Shown: positions 51,157-63,265, counted from the first letter of the stretch. The stretch is DNA of 64,000 nucleotides from Actinomucor elegans (GCA_026027325.1 JAMSLZ010000001.1:3844001-3908000), one strand, 5' to 3'. Notes: a model not told the origin generated them from the sequence alone. Made by a program: numbers and translations.

Positions 51157-52248
51157 TCATGATTCCTTTATCATCCATATAATTAAAGCAATAATAAAAA
51201 AAGAGAATACAAAACTTATACAGCTGAATATACCATTTAAATAAGCAAAGGTCTTTATCGAAAACAGGTCATTTTCACACAGTTCCTCTTCTCGTTCTAT
51301 TGGTCTTTTCTTGTAAAAGTAGAACCAAGCACCAACCCACCAAAACGGAAAAAACAAAAATCCAGAGATAAACAAGAGCGCATTGATACACAACTGCTTA
51401 TCATGTCGTTTACATCTCACTGCAGAAGACGGTATCACTTCTACTTCGGGTTTCTGAAGCGATATACCATGATAGATGAGGTTCAGAAACTTGCTGTGAC
51501 TATTGCTGGGTCGCTTATAGCCTACTTTACCTGATCTGCCTTGCGAATCGACAAAGAAGGCAGAGAATCGTTTTGGTGGCGTCGGAAACTTGAGCGGTGA
51601 TGAGGATGGCGAGGAAGAGCCACTGGAGATAGTAGGTGGTGGCTGAAACATGGCCATGGCTGATTTCTGCTCGATATGCACGTTTAACCTTGGTTTTCGT
51701 TGCTTGATGGGTTGTTTGCCTTTCTTTTTTAAGATCCTACCAAACCTTCGCGATAGTGAAGAGGATGAAGTACTATCAGGTGATGGATCATAACACTGGA
51801 ATGCAGACAAAACATCAGCTAAGCTTTGTCGATTCTTGGAACTTTTGTGAATGAGAAGCAATTCAGGGCAAAACTTTTTTTGTTCTTGTTTGAGTATATC
51901 GGTAGAAGGCGGAAATGTTCTTCGCTTTTGGCGCTGGCTCCAGACGCGGGCTGCAGATTTTTTCTTGTGTTTCTTTTTGATGACAAGTGATCCCGAGACA
52001 GTAGACCATCGGCGCGTCAACCAGCTCTTGTCACTCGAGTCTGTATGTTCTTCATTGAGCCATGCTCTGGTTAATGGTGAAGATGTCTTTACGTTGGATG
52101 AAGATAGTGAGGAAGAATAAGCCGGGTTCTTGCTACTATGAGTCGTGTCAGTGGCTCGTGAGATGGTACTACTGTTATTAAACAAGGTCCTCTGATTAAC
52201 ACCAAGTTGACTTTGCTTAAAACTAACAGGTAAAGACTTTGAACTCAT
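51157..52248 (-). CDS. Ser-rich protein with C-terminal two-TM domain, function unknown
   Basis: This single-exon gene encodes 363 residues with a clear ATG. The first 270 residues are Ser-, Lys- and Pro-rich and look disordered, with basic patches (VIKKKHKKKSAARVWSQRQK and GRILKKKGKQPIKQRKPR) and many phospho-acceptor sites. The C-terminus has two hydrophobic segments, ALLFISGFLFFPFWWVGAWF and FSCISFVFSFFIIALIIWMI, joined by a charged loop KKRPIEREEELCENDL. The FWWxGA stretch recalls a group of fungal membrane proteins of unknown role with a long cytosolic Ser-rich region, but I cannot name the family. It is probably anchored in an internal or plasma membrane. Confidence 0.8.
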   Translation of the reverse strand: MSSKSLPVSFKQSQLGVNQRTLFNNSSTISRATDTTHSSKNPAYSSSLSSSNVKTSSPLTRAWLNEEHTDSSDKSWLTRRWSTVSGSLVIKKKHKKKSAARVWSQRQKRRTFPPSTDILKQEQKKFCPELLLIHKSSKNRQSLADVLSAFQCYDPSPDSTSSSSLSRRFGRILKKKGKQPIKQRKPRLNVHIEQKSAMAMFQPPPTISSGSSSPSSSPLKFPTPPKRFSAFFVDSQGRSGKVGYKRPSNSHSKFLNLIYHGISLQKPEVEVIPSSAVRCKRHDKQLCINALLFISGFLFFPFWWVGAWFYFYKKRPIEREEELCENDLFSIKTFAYLNGIFSCISFVFSFFIIALIIWMIKES

Positions 52249-52837
52249 ACAAGTAAAAAACTATCATAAATTAAAGGGAAGAAAGGCTTCAAAAAAGATA
52301 GGAGCTGTCGCTTACATGCTATAAGTTATTACTTGATAAACTTACTATATGATCGACAGCTAGTTATACAACAACAGTGTATTACAGAACGATCTGCATA
52401 TCTATATTTATATAATAAAGCATTTAACCAGAGTAAAACTCGCCATATTCTTACCGGTTTGCATGTTTATTATGGTCATTTTCTGTCTTGTTTTCACTAT
52501 TAAGTGCTACCCAAGTAGTACGCCTTGAAAGTGAAATGATTTACTCCGTGTAGTAGGCGACAGTCCCCTTGCAGAGACATTTTGTAAACAGAATCGAGGT
52601 AGAATCCCGTTGCCACCAACACCTCCGTCTATTTGACATACCCTCTATTGGTAGTTGATCCGCTTTGATACGTTCATTATATGACAAGATAAGGGCTCTA
52701 GGTTAAAGGGTCTTGACTATAATATAACTGTAATGCATAATGTATATTTGCGCTGTTCAAATGCATGGCATATTCCACGAACAATAGCAAGGGGATCAGG
52801 ATATAATACACAGTTTTGTACATATTAGTTTTATTGC
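52249..52837. other. Intergenic region with a GC-richer patch
   Basis: No assigned gene. The stretch 52490-52720 is GC-richer and non-repetitive compared with other intergenic DNA. On the minus strand it contains a 40-codon frame reading GGVGGNGILPRFCLQNVSAR and onward to a TAG, without a start or splice partner that I could confirm. It might be a decayed exon or a structured RNA gene. Confidence 0.35.
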
Positions 52838-53963
52838 TTAAACAAGAGTATATTCATGGTTTTGATTTCTATTGGAGGGATAGATCTTTGCTGCTTTAGT
52901 CTGAAGGCTTTTCTTTAGTGATACAATAAGCCTATTGTGTCTAAACATGTAAATGATCATGACTAGAATAGCACCCAAAATAACCCAAGATAAGCCGCGA
53001 ATATAGTTCTGAGGCAAGTCAATCATATCATTCATAGATGATTCTGATGCTAAAGGTTTGGATTCCAGATCAAAGAAGCCTTTGGATTCGATTGTGTTGG
53101 CAATTGCCTTGTGTCCTGCACCTGTGACATGGATACTATCCCACCAAAGATAGCTATCCATTTCCTCTTTGCACTTGCCCTGACATTTATCCCAATAAGC
53201 ATCGTCTACATTATCAATTTTGGCTACAGATGGATCACCCAAGAGGTCACTGAAGACCAAGTACGTATCAAAGAACTCAATCTTTTTCGAGTCTGTACCC
53301 CATTCTGTTACTTCTTCTTCTAGTGCCACGTTGAAATCAATAATGTTCTGTTTCAGTTGGGCTATAGATTGTTCGTGTGCTTGAGCGTACGGTGAAAATT
53401 CAAAGGCGGGAACACCCATGATGATAACGCGTGAATTAGGGTCATTAAAGTACAAGTAATTCTATTAAAAAAAGAATTAACAAAAAAAAAACTTGCTCTT
53501 TGTGAATGATCTTTATAGCCTTACCACTTGGTCCTTGACACACTGTATCCATTTTTTAATATCTTTGTCGGCTGATTGATTCAAACAGTTAATTCAAGAT
53601 ACATTCAACAATGATATATGCATACCTTTCCCTTTAGTTTCAACCAAGTCTGTAGAGCCGAGAAAGATGACATGAACGTTTGAGCTTTCTAGTGAATTCA
53701 ACGTGGTATCTTGTTCAACTTGTTTCTTGAGCCAACTTCCGTTCTTTTTGTTGTTTTGACAAAAGGTGGCTCCTGGTTGCGCTAGACTAACAAGCTCTGT
53801 GTTCCATCTGGATGCTAATACTTGACTCCAAACTGGACCGTTTGTTCTTTTTGTTGCTGGGTGAATATCTAATACATTGTCAGTTTTTGCTTGTGGCTGT
53901 CTGTAATATCTTACCAGAATATGAATCACCGTAGACGACAAGATTATCGAGTTTTTGAGACAT
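52838..53963 (-). CDS. GDSL/SGNH-type hydrolase with C-terminal transmembrane anchor
   Basis: This is a probable lipase or esterase of the SGNH superfamily. Minus-strand exons 53963-53915, 53868-53626, 53571-53525 and 53461-52838 give 320 residues. Block I is VVYGDSYSD with the nucleophile Ser14. A second block is RTNGPVWSQVLASRW, and block V is DSIHVTGAGH with Asp221 and His224. After the catalytic domain come a linker and one hydrophobic helix (GLSWVILGAILVMIIYMF, about residues 268-286) with a basic tail. There is no signal peptide, so orientation is uncertain: the catalytic domain would be cytosolic if the protein is tail-anchored by this helix. The TLDc gene ends 152 bp upstream, on the same strand. 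Substrate is unknown. Confidence 0.92.
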
Positions 53964-54115
53964 AGTATAGTATAGACGTAATAGATAATCAATTAAGTAA
54001 AAGAAGAAAAGGAAAATGAGCTGATACCAAGCCAGTTATAAGTGCTGAGGTAGAAAACATCAGACGAGGAATTTGGGGTATTAATAGTAACAGAAATAGG
54101 GCTTAAAATATAAGT

Positions 54116-55585
54116 TTATTCATTTTCTTCTAGTTCGGTCGGCTCAGGGCCCAAATCTTTAGAATACATCTTTTTACCCGCCATTTCCATAAACTCCATA
54201 TCTTCAGAGTGGCCTAGTACGCCTTTACTGTTTGTATCTTCATTTTCATCTTTTACAAGCGGTCTGACAAGCCAAACTATAAAAAAGAAAAAAAAAAGTA
54301 AGTTTAATATACGATGATAATATCATAATAAATTACCTTCTATTTGATCCACTATAAATATCTGATCCTTTGATAATTGAGGACTAAGGTAGGTAGTGCA
54401 CAAAGGGCCCGCTTTAGAATGTCCATGAATAAAATCAGCATCCATCCATAAGCCAGCGTAGTCAAACTGACCGCCCATGCCAAATCCATTTGGCAAACTC
54501 TTTTTACCCCAGCATAGATACTGGAAATGATCATTGCTACCAGTACTGCCGTCCCAAGCACCATACTTGTTGTGCAGACAAAACAAAAAATTGGCCGAGT
54601 TTCCATACCAGTCTGTTTTACAGCAAGAGGCCTCATCCAGATATCCACCAAACACAGAACCATCTTTGGCTTTGATTACAACCAATGTGGCGCCTTGTCC
54701 TACCATCTTTCCTACAAACACTTGCCAGCTAGTACCATCTCGTCTAGAAGAAAACAATAAAGTATGCTCTAAATCCTCTTGCACTTTGCGTTGCGTTTTT
54801 TCGTATTCGGACCATGATAGTGCATTGCTAGGTAAATGTAACGAGAGCATGAAGTAATCATAGGGAGTCATTAGACTCGAGAATCGATCCTGACCAAACA
54901 GTTGACGAGTCTCTTTACTGTGTTTTTGGATACTAGGTGAAGCCATATGTTGTAAACGTCTCTTGTGTAGTTCTTCTTGGTCTATATTAGCCAACACAAT
55001 GAATTCAGCAGCAATTTGAAACAGGCTTAGAAAACCAGGTGTACTATTGATCCAGGCATGAAACTCAGATTCTGTCACTTGAGACGGCGATGCGGCGACC
55101 TTTGTTTCCCAGTCGTCGTCTTTTACAGTGGTTTCTTGATCATTTAGCCAAGACATGGATTCCTTTTGCTGCCTATCTTTTTCTTTAGCGTGTAAAAGTA
55201 GATAATCAATCAATAGATGTGGATCCCCATGGCTTGTCCAAGGATATGAGCTGCCAGCCTCAAACCAAATGGGTATAGAGGACGCGACAACCCAGCTGAC
55301 AAACGTTTTTAACGAGGCTTGTTGGGTTTGGACGCTGTGTTGGAATACGAGGTAAACTGGATATGTATCTTTTGTTTTAACAAGCTGGTGGGCAAGCTCC
55401 AGGTAATGAGATAGATCCTTGGAGCGCAATAAAGTGTTGAAAGTGGTGCTTAATTCAATCGAGAAATAAGTTGGTAATGAAGCAGCTGAATTGTATTGCT
55501 TTTTCAGTTTTTCTTGCTCTTGTGGGCTCCATTGAGACCATAGTTGACTTGTTTTATCCTTGGGTTGACTTTGACTGTTACCCAT
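54116..55585 (-). CDS. TLDc-domain protein with N-terminal myristoylation signal (MEAK7-like)
   Basis: Minus-strand exons 55585-54337 and 54276-54116 give 469 residues. The protein begins MGNSQSQPKDK, a good N-myristoylation site (Gly2, Ser6), which would tether it to membranes. The middle region is helical. From about residue 245 the TLDc domain is seen: LMTPYDYFMLSLHLPS, WQVFVGKMVGQGATLVVIKA, KDGSVFGGYLDEA, NFLFCLHNKYGAWDGSTG, HFQYLCWGKKSLPNGFGMGG and FDYAGLWMDADFIHGHS. A myristoylated N-terminus plus C-terminal TLDc is the layout of the MEAK7/TLDC1 group, lysosome-linked mTOR regulators in animals; TLDc proteins also bind V-ATPase. Its role here is inferred from family only. The second exon adds an acidic tail. 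Confidence 0.88.
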
Positions 55586-58500
55586 GCTGAAAATTTGAAA
55601 GAAGACTAAGCTAATTGATAGACAGAAGTATGATTCAATAGTATAGAGCTAACAAAAATATTAAACCTTAGTCTTCTAAGCGATGTATGAATATTATAGT
55701 GATATTATTGGCTAAAGGAGATTCAATAATAGAATGCTACTACTGATGTTGCAAAATGGAAAAACAAATCCGAGAATATATCGCGATTGCCTTTCATGCG
55801 ATCCTTGCATAATAAAAAGGTTTATATGCATATAATTTATTTTAACAAGGTTAATTTGAGATTGTGTTGTGCATCGAATAGTGTAAGAAGGATGGTACAT
55901 TGATTTCAAAAGTTTGGAGTTATTCTTAAATTATATGCAATTTCTCTGGTACTTTTGTGCATGTTACTATAAAGACTTTGACATCAAACAATTACCAACA
56001 AATATATACATATACTACAAATGCTATTAATGCAACTATATTATAAGTTATGCCAAAAAATAGTGTCTATTTTATCTTCTTTTATGGCCAAGCACGCTAT
56101 ATTACATTGGGTGCTCTCATAGTCTCGTCGATGCGACCAATTTTTGTGTCAAGTGAAAAGTTATCGTTTATATAGCTTCGCAAAATAAATAACATATCTT
56201 TCAAAGTTCTTTTGTTCATTTCTTTTCTCTTTTATTCGTTTCTTATTATTACCAACAAAAATGAGTTTTTAATTTTTTTTCATGTATAATTCTGCTGATG
56301 GATCTTTCCAGATATGCCAAAGCATAACATCTGAATTATGCGAAGATGTAATTTTTGATATACTTAAAGACAACATAAATTATATTCTAATGAATTGTAA
56401 CAAACAAGAAGTCTTACCTAGCCTTTTCCAACAATTATGCCTAAAAATGCAGACAAGTTATTAGTCAAATTAAACATCCTTACTGGTGAAGAGATTTTGG
56501 TTAACATATTCTGTAACCTAGAGCAATACAACTTGCTTTTTGATGGCCTTCAGATATTCGCTTTAGAGTGCTTACTAATCATCGGAAACTTGCTTTACTG
56601 TTACAATAATTGTTTTCTCTGGTTATGGTGCCATTACCCAACAGAAAAGGATATGTATCGCACCACCAGCTTACATCCATGCCCGTGCTTTCGTTTCTAC
56701 GAAGGGTTACAGTATCATCAACAGTAATATATGCTTCAATAAATACAGGATTTTCTACGTAAATAATACATAAAATACCATAATTTACAAGTTTGATTGT
56801 ATCCAATACATCACCTATCTCAATGTGATGGCTGATGCTTATAGTCTTCTCCAGCAATTGCTATTCTTCTTTTCTTCGTTTTGCTATGCTATTTCTTCTT
56901 TTCTTTTCAAATTCTACAATTCATTCTCTCTCATATTTCTCAAAGATTAGGATTTCCTGCTCTCTTTTCGATCAAGTATGTTGCCGTTTTGAGAGGGTCA
57001 AAGCTAAAGCTGTTATGTTTTGTAAATTAGTTGATGTGACAATACGATATAAGGTAAATCGATGTTGCTAATATTGCTGATACGATAGTACGATATTGTC
57101 GTATATCTGAAATATATATATGTTAGTTAATCCTATCTTGGCTGTACCAATTGTATAATAATATGATATCAGCTAAACCATCCGAGATCATGCAACCATG
57201 TGGCATTTAGTACATCTCAAGCCGCTCAGTAGAGGGCTTTTGATCTTTCTTTGTAGCCTTCTCGTAATATCTTGCTTTGTTTCTTTTACCCATTCATTTT
57301 AGTATATATATGAAAGTTAGTAATCAGTATTCTATCTAATAGAACCTCGGGAACTTAGCTGATAGGGCTTGCTTTATCAAAATAATTTGCTTGGCAGCGA
57401 TCAGTGAATCAGTTAGTTACAAAATTTAAACATAGTTACAACATGATGTATTAACATAAATCCATTTTACAGATGCTGATTTTTTCTTATTAAATAAAAA
57501 TCAAAGCAAAACATATAAAAAGCCTACATCAAATTAAACATTCTACATACATCGCGAATGATATAGAAGGTAAGCTACAAGGACAACTAGGTCAACATTT
57601 TATGACAAATTTAATAATAGTCTTTATGTTGATTGACTTTATTTACTTTATTACATTATTATTGGCCTGATTCAGATGTCGTGAGCAGGATTTTATTGAA
57701 AGACAAATATTGTAACAAGAGATCTTGTTAACAAACGTGCGTCATGTTCTATATATATATTGGGTCGTTGTCAATAGACCAACAGAACAGCCAATCTTTA
57801 ATATACTGCTTCATAACTTACCTATCATTTTGAAAAGATAATACAGATGTTTTCAACGTGAACATACCTGATGAAATGTTACTATGTAAAGGAAATCGAA
57901 TCTCTGACACTTCAAAATTCGATAGGCACTTAAACGAGTCTGAGTATGGTGACTGTAACGATAATATCATAGGCTGAAGAATTAATATTATTGTTATTGG
58001 ATCCTTAATGAATGACAAGGATGAAGCTGAAAATATGGAACTTGGCTCAATAGAAACCAAATCCAAGGCGCCTAAGAAGATGTTGAAATAATCCAGCTGA
58101 ACGAAAATGCATATAAGAGTGAATAAAAAATCCTTTATATATCATTGTTGCTCATCAGTAGTCTATACATGCTTAGAATTTCATGTTCCAATTACAAGTG
58201 ACATAATACAATTAAGCGAATCAAAAGTTAATTATTTTCTTTCTTTCTTAATATTGAATGTGTGTTGATTTTTATTATTATTATTATCAAAGAAAAGTAT
58301 TATTACTGCCTAGTTGACTTCGAATATATCAAGGAAATTACAACATTTAATTTTATACAACTATTTGTTGCATTAGGTTTAAAGTCATAGTTCGAGGTTT
58401 ATATATGAGCCAATTATAGGCAAAAAAAAAAAAAAAATATTCGCAGATACTATCAATTGTATCAACATATCTTTGTTACCAACTATCTGTATGGTGAAAG

Positions 58501-58605
58501 ACACCAATTGAACATGTAAGGTATACCTTACAAATCTAACAAAGCAGTCATTTTCTGTAGTTGCCTTTTTTTTCGTGTCCTTCTTTGTACTATTAGAGCA
58601 ACTTC
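55586..58605. other. 3-kb region without a supported gene
   Basis: I could not build a gene here. Two overlapping open frames at 56282-56464 and 56437-56727 and a frame at 57850-58091 interrupted by one TGA (listed among the findings) are the only protein-like stretches. The rest is AT-rich, with the promoter of the SWIM-finger gene in the last 200 bases. Confidence 0.4.
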
Positions 58606-59203
58606 ATGGAAAGAATTTCAAATGAGTTGGTAGAACAAACTTTTGACGAGCTTCGAAAAACTGGAGAACGTAAGGAAGGGAGCATGTTGTAATTAAAATA
58701 CTCAGGTTTTTCCCGTTAGTCACTAAAGAGTCTACAAGGAAACTTTATGACTTGTTCCACGAAGCTTTATTCGAGTCTTTACATATCGTAGAAAATAAAT
58801 CAGGTAATATCCAGCCCTATATCCTGAAAACTCAAAAGCTAAGCATGTATTGCAATAGTGAAAAAGGTCCAAAGTGAGTCTGGTCGATTCTTGTATCGAG
58901 TATCTGATCTATGTTTATACCCAGAAGAAAAGAAGGATGAATTCGAAAGGGATACATTTACGTGCTTCTTATCTCCAAGACACTGTTCCTGTGACGTGTT
59001 TCTTGGGCAAGTTGTGATAGAAAGCAGTAGGGTGATGGTTAGTTTTTACAACTGTGAATCTTGCAAGTAGACTGAAATGATTTTAATAGTGTCGGCATAT
59101 CTTGGCTGTCAATCTATGTGACATTTTAGATAGCTTTCAATTGGAAGAAATGAGTAACGAATCATTTGCTGAACATTATTACAAATGGATATCATTAGCA
59201 TGA
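58606..59203 (+). CDS. SWIM zinc-finger protein, Sws1/ZSWIM7 type (Shu complex)
   Basis: This is a likely subunit of a Shu-like complex that assists Rad51 in homologous recombination. Four exons (58606-58669, 58720-58803, 58859-59037, 59090-59203) give 146 residues, the size of human ZSWIM7. The N-terminal part has ELVEQTFDELRKTGE and ESTRKLYDLFHEALFESLHI. After IVENKSVKKVQSESGRFLYRV comes TFTCFLSPRHCSCDVF and, across the last intron, C-R-H-ILAV, forming the SWIM pattern C92-x-C94-x15-C110-x-H112. Family members have the same order: a hydrophobic helix, a short strand pair, then CxCxnCxH. The gene ends only 114 bp before the kelch gene on the same strand. Yeast Shu2 is very divergent, so this intact SWIM form is informative. 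Confidence 0.85.
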
Positions 59204-59317
59204 TGGTGATTGCCTTATTTAATAAACCAGTGTTACCCATAAAGTGAAACTGCTCACTTATTTCTCTCTTTCCCGCTCCGTTTCCCTTGTTCTTTTTTAC
59301 TTTCCTGATTGTGGGAA

Positions 59318-61112
59318 ATGCCTCATTCAGCTTCAAAAACTTCGAGATCAGCGCAAGAGACTTCATCTTCTTCGTTTGTTCAAAGTCAAAGTACTACTTT
59401 TTCAGATAAACAGACAAGGTAAACTCGTGTATTCGATATAGTGGTAAAACCATTAATTTATCTATATCATAGTTCCTTTCAAAGGCCAGAGTCGCCTACA
59501 CTTCCTCCTGAGATCAGCATTGGTATCAGCGCCAGCAGTAGTGGGATTACTTCAGAGACCAGCTCCACCTATTCAACTAATAATGATTTCACCCGAGAAC
59601 GTAATATGACCTTAAATTTGCCTAAATCACCTTATGGCAGCATGCGATCTAGAGATATAAGTCCTATATCACCTACCTCGAGTAAGTTCTGCTCTGTATT
59701 ATATTCAATGATACTAAATCTCTTAAAAAGCTATAGATACGATTAGTTATCAATCACATCAACAGTTAGATGATACCATCAGTTCGATTTCTACGGCTAG
59801 TACCAAGCAGCGATCATCTCGATCCAAATCAAAGCAACCGAGACCAGCAACTTCATTTTCTGCCAGTATGACTTCTATTAAATCTTCGTCACATTCATCC
59901 AAACCCAAGACCTCCTCTACTTCTCGTCATCATAATAATAAAACACCAGATCATTTAGCTGCAGCAATTGAGTTGAGTACAACACATGCAGTGGCAGCTC
60001 CGGCTCCAGCCGCTGGTATGTATTGGTCACGTACTCTTACCTATGGACGTGGTCCTTCGCGTCCACTCCGAGCTCATACGGCTAACCTGATTGGAGAAAA
60101 GCTTTATGTCTTTGGTGGTTGTGATACTTCGCTTTGTTTCAATACCCTTTATATTCTTGATATGGGTAAATAGCAGAGAAACAGTTTTGGTGGGATATCA
60201 CTAATATATACATTGTAGATACCATGACATGGTCCAAACCACGTACTGTCAACCAAGACGGCCCTCCACCCTGTCGTGCTCATTCCTGTACAGTCGTTGA
60301 GCGAGATCTGGGATCTGGTAAGAAATCACATCAACTCTATATCTTTGGTGGTGGTAATGGACCCGACTATTTCCAAGACATTTATGTATTGGATGCCGAA
60401 ACGTTGGTATGGTCCAAACCCAACGTGGACCCCAACACCCGACCTTCAAAGCGAAGAGCTCACACAACCTGTTTATGGGACGATAAAATCATTGTTATTG
60501 GCGGTGGTGATGGTGCACGCGCTTTGGACGATGTACATATGCTGGACATATCAAACCCAAATGCCGAAGTATTGACATGGTCCAAGTTGGAAACCACCGG
60601 TATTCCACCTCCTGCTCGAGGTTATCATACCAGTAATTTGGTCAAGGACAAGCTAGTTGTTTTTGGTGGTAGTGATGGCCATGATTGCTTTGAAGATGTA
60701 CATGTTTTGGATTTAGTCAAGGGCAAATGGAGTCAGATTGATTTGGATCGCAAGATTCCTCGCTTGGCCCATACATCGACACAAGTTGGGTCCTATGTAT
60801 TTGTGATTGGCGGACATGATGGTAGACGTTACTCTCAAGACGTTTTACTGTTTAATTTAGGTAATTTATTAACGATGATAGGAAAATGTGTATATACTGA
60901 CTTATTCCCTAGTTACTATGAGTTGGGAGGTGCGAAAGGTGTACGGTGTTGCCCCAAATCCTCGTGGATACCATACAACGGTACTCTATGATTCGAGATT
61001 GTATGTTCTTGGTGGATACGATGGCAAGAATGTGTTTGACGATGTGCACATGCTCGAACTGAGTGCTTGTGCTTATTTGCCGCAAATCACCAACTTTGAA
61101 ATAGATGTTTAG
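59318..61112 (+). CDS. Kelch-repeat protein
   Basis: Five exons (59318-59418, 59473-59681, 59737-60165, 60219-60860, 60913-61112) give 526 residues. The first 200 residues are Ser/Thr/Pro-rich and likely disordered. Then about six kelch repeats form a propeller, each with a double Gly and a spaced Trp: LRAHTANLIGEKLYVFGGCD, HQLYIFGGGNGPDYFQDIYV, RRAHTTCLWDDKIIVIGGGD, GYHTSNLVKDKLVVFGGSDG, VGSYVFVIGGHDGRRYSQDV and GYHTTVLYDSRLYVLGGYDG. There is no BTB, F-box or long coiled coil, unlike Tea1 or Keap1 types. Such proteins serve as protein-interaction scaffolds, often in polarity or signalling; the partner is unknown. The start at 59318 is the first ATG in frame with a pyrimidine-rich leader. Confidence 0.93.
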
Positions 61113-63265
61113 AGCCCCTTTTTGTATGTATGCATGAAATGTATATTAAGCTTTGTTATGATTACCTAATAAATTAGACATATTCCTCATTTGTGGTGTC
61201 ACTGTAATCTCTATCTCTCGATTAATTAATAAAGCACCTCATACTCTTCACAATCATTTGTATTATGAAACAAGCTTCATTACTATATTATAGAATCACT
61301 ACTTTCAACTACAAATGCAACGATTAAAAAAAATACTATTGCATTTACAAATTTCAGCCACACTAGCAAGTAAATACGTTATAGCAGAGGATGAATCCTT
61401 CAGTAATGCAACCTGACGCAATAATAGTCTTATATACATTGTTACTTATTGGTATACACAATATGCTTGCCGCACTAAAGTTAAATGGAAGTTATAATAG
61501 ATGAAGTAATATGCTCTGAATATGAACGAGCAATCAAATGGGGCATTTAACTGAGGTTGGCTAAGGGATCTACTCTTTGCAATTCAGTTAAATAATAGTT
61601 GTAATAGATTCAAACAACTTATTCTGCATACATAATATGTACTCGTCAGATGCGACATCAAATCATCAGTTGTGAGATTTGTCCATTATTGGATCTATTG
61701 TACTCGAAATATGTGCATTTTATATCGCATCACTAAAATACCGTATATTTATTTATTTTCCTTTAGTAAAATCGCAGTTCTAATGGATACAATGCTTCAT
61801 TATAAACATGTGCTCATCATCCGATGCAACATTGAGATTAGCTGTGAAGAATTGTAAAGACATATTTTTTAGGCCCGAATTTTCGAAAGCGACTAATTTT
61901 GTTTGGGGTGCAAATATGTGAGAGTATGTAAGCATATCAATTTTATATTCTTTTGAAATATCAAGTATTCAAGTTTAGGATTGCCAATTTCTACCAGCAA
62001 TGATTCCAAAACAGTTACATTCTCAAAGGATATGTACTTTGATCAGGATATGCTGTTTAAAGAATGAAGCATTGTTCACATAAATAGACCCGGATATACT
62101 TGATGTAGATGTTTATACGATGTTATAGTTTAGGTATATAGTTTACATTAATTTCCCAAGTAAAAGATCTAGATGTTTCGTCATGAATGCTGGGCAATCT
62201 TTGGAGCATACGTATTCCAAGGTAGTACAATATGAATGAATGATTCGATCTTTTAGATGGACGTTTTTAGATGCAAGCAAAACAAAAAGTAAAGTGAATA
62301 TGCAACGCTAAATATACTCTGCCAATCAATAAAAAGACGCACGACTACACATTGTTACTATAATTACCTTTGTTCTTTCATCTAATACAAGACTAGTTTA
62401 GCGAGAATTCGATAAACAATTTTTATTAATCTTGTGTAAGTAGTTATGCGCTGTTTTTCTTGGTACTGTATCCCTATTATGTTTTATTCACCGAATGTTT
62501 GTGAATTGCTAATTGAAATAATCTCTATTGAAATATACAGTTTTTTGATTTTATTAGTCAATGGTTAAACATATATGGACTGAAAGAGGATTTGGCTATT
62601 TATGGCGTATATTAAGGCATCAAATCACTAGCTCAATCATGACCTATATTGCGATTAATAATTTTTGAATTGACTTTGAGCGCAAAAAAAACAATTTAAT
62701 CACAGCCTGCTTGGTGCATTAATTAGCACAAACGATATAGGCTGATCTCAATGAAATGTTGCAATTGATTAGTAACCCATGCTTAAAATGAGTTCCTCCA
62801 TCTTGGCAAAAGCTCTGATCTACTTTAGAATGTCTGTTTTGTTAAATGATCTGTTCCCATCTGTTAATATATGAGATTTATTATAAGATAATAATAGATA
62901 TCCAGTAGTGTTATATACTTCTGCGTATATATAAAACCTGGTATAGTCTATTGTTTTCAAATCAACTAGCTGTAAAACCGTTTTCAATTACCTAGAAAAC
63001 GTATTTTTAAAACTTTGCCTTGGTTCTAGTCCCAATGAATGTGACTCTACATAATGTTACAAAATTCCCTTTTTCAAAGGCAATACCAATGAAAAACATT
63101 GTCCTGATATGGAACTTGTTGTGAAGGGTCAACATGACATATATATAGGGAAAGAACAATAACAAAAACAAAGCTCGTATAGTATTATGTCAAGTCTTGA
63201 AGCAGAGTAGCATCTTCTTCTTCTTTATATTTTTTTTTCTTTGTTATTCAACGTTACAAGCTCAA
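61113..63265. other. Intergenic region with two dispersed-repeat-like copies
   Basis: No gene is supported in 2.15 kb. Two related short stretches, 61648-61664 (AGATGCGACATCAAATC) and 61822-61839 (CGATGCAACATTGAGATT), about 170 bp apart, belong to the dispersed repeat family. A tiny 8-codon upstream ORF, 63187-63210, precedes the next gene. Confidence 0.5.
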
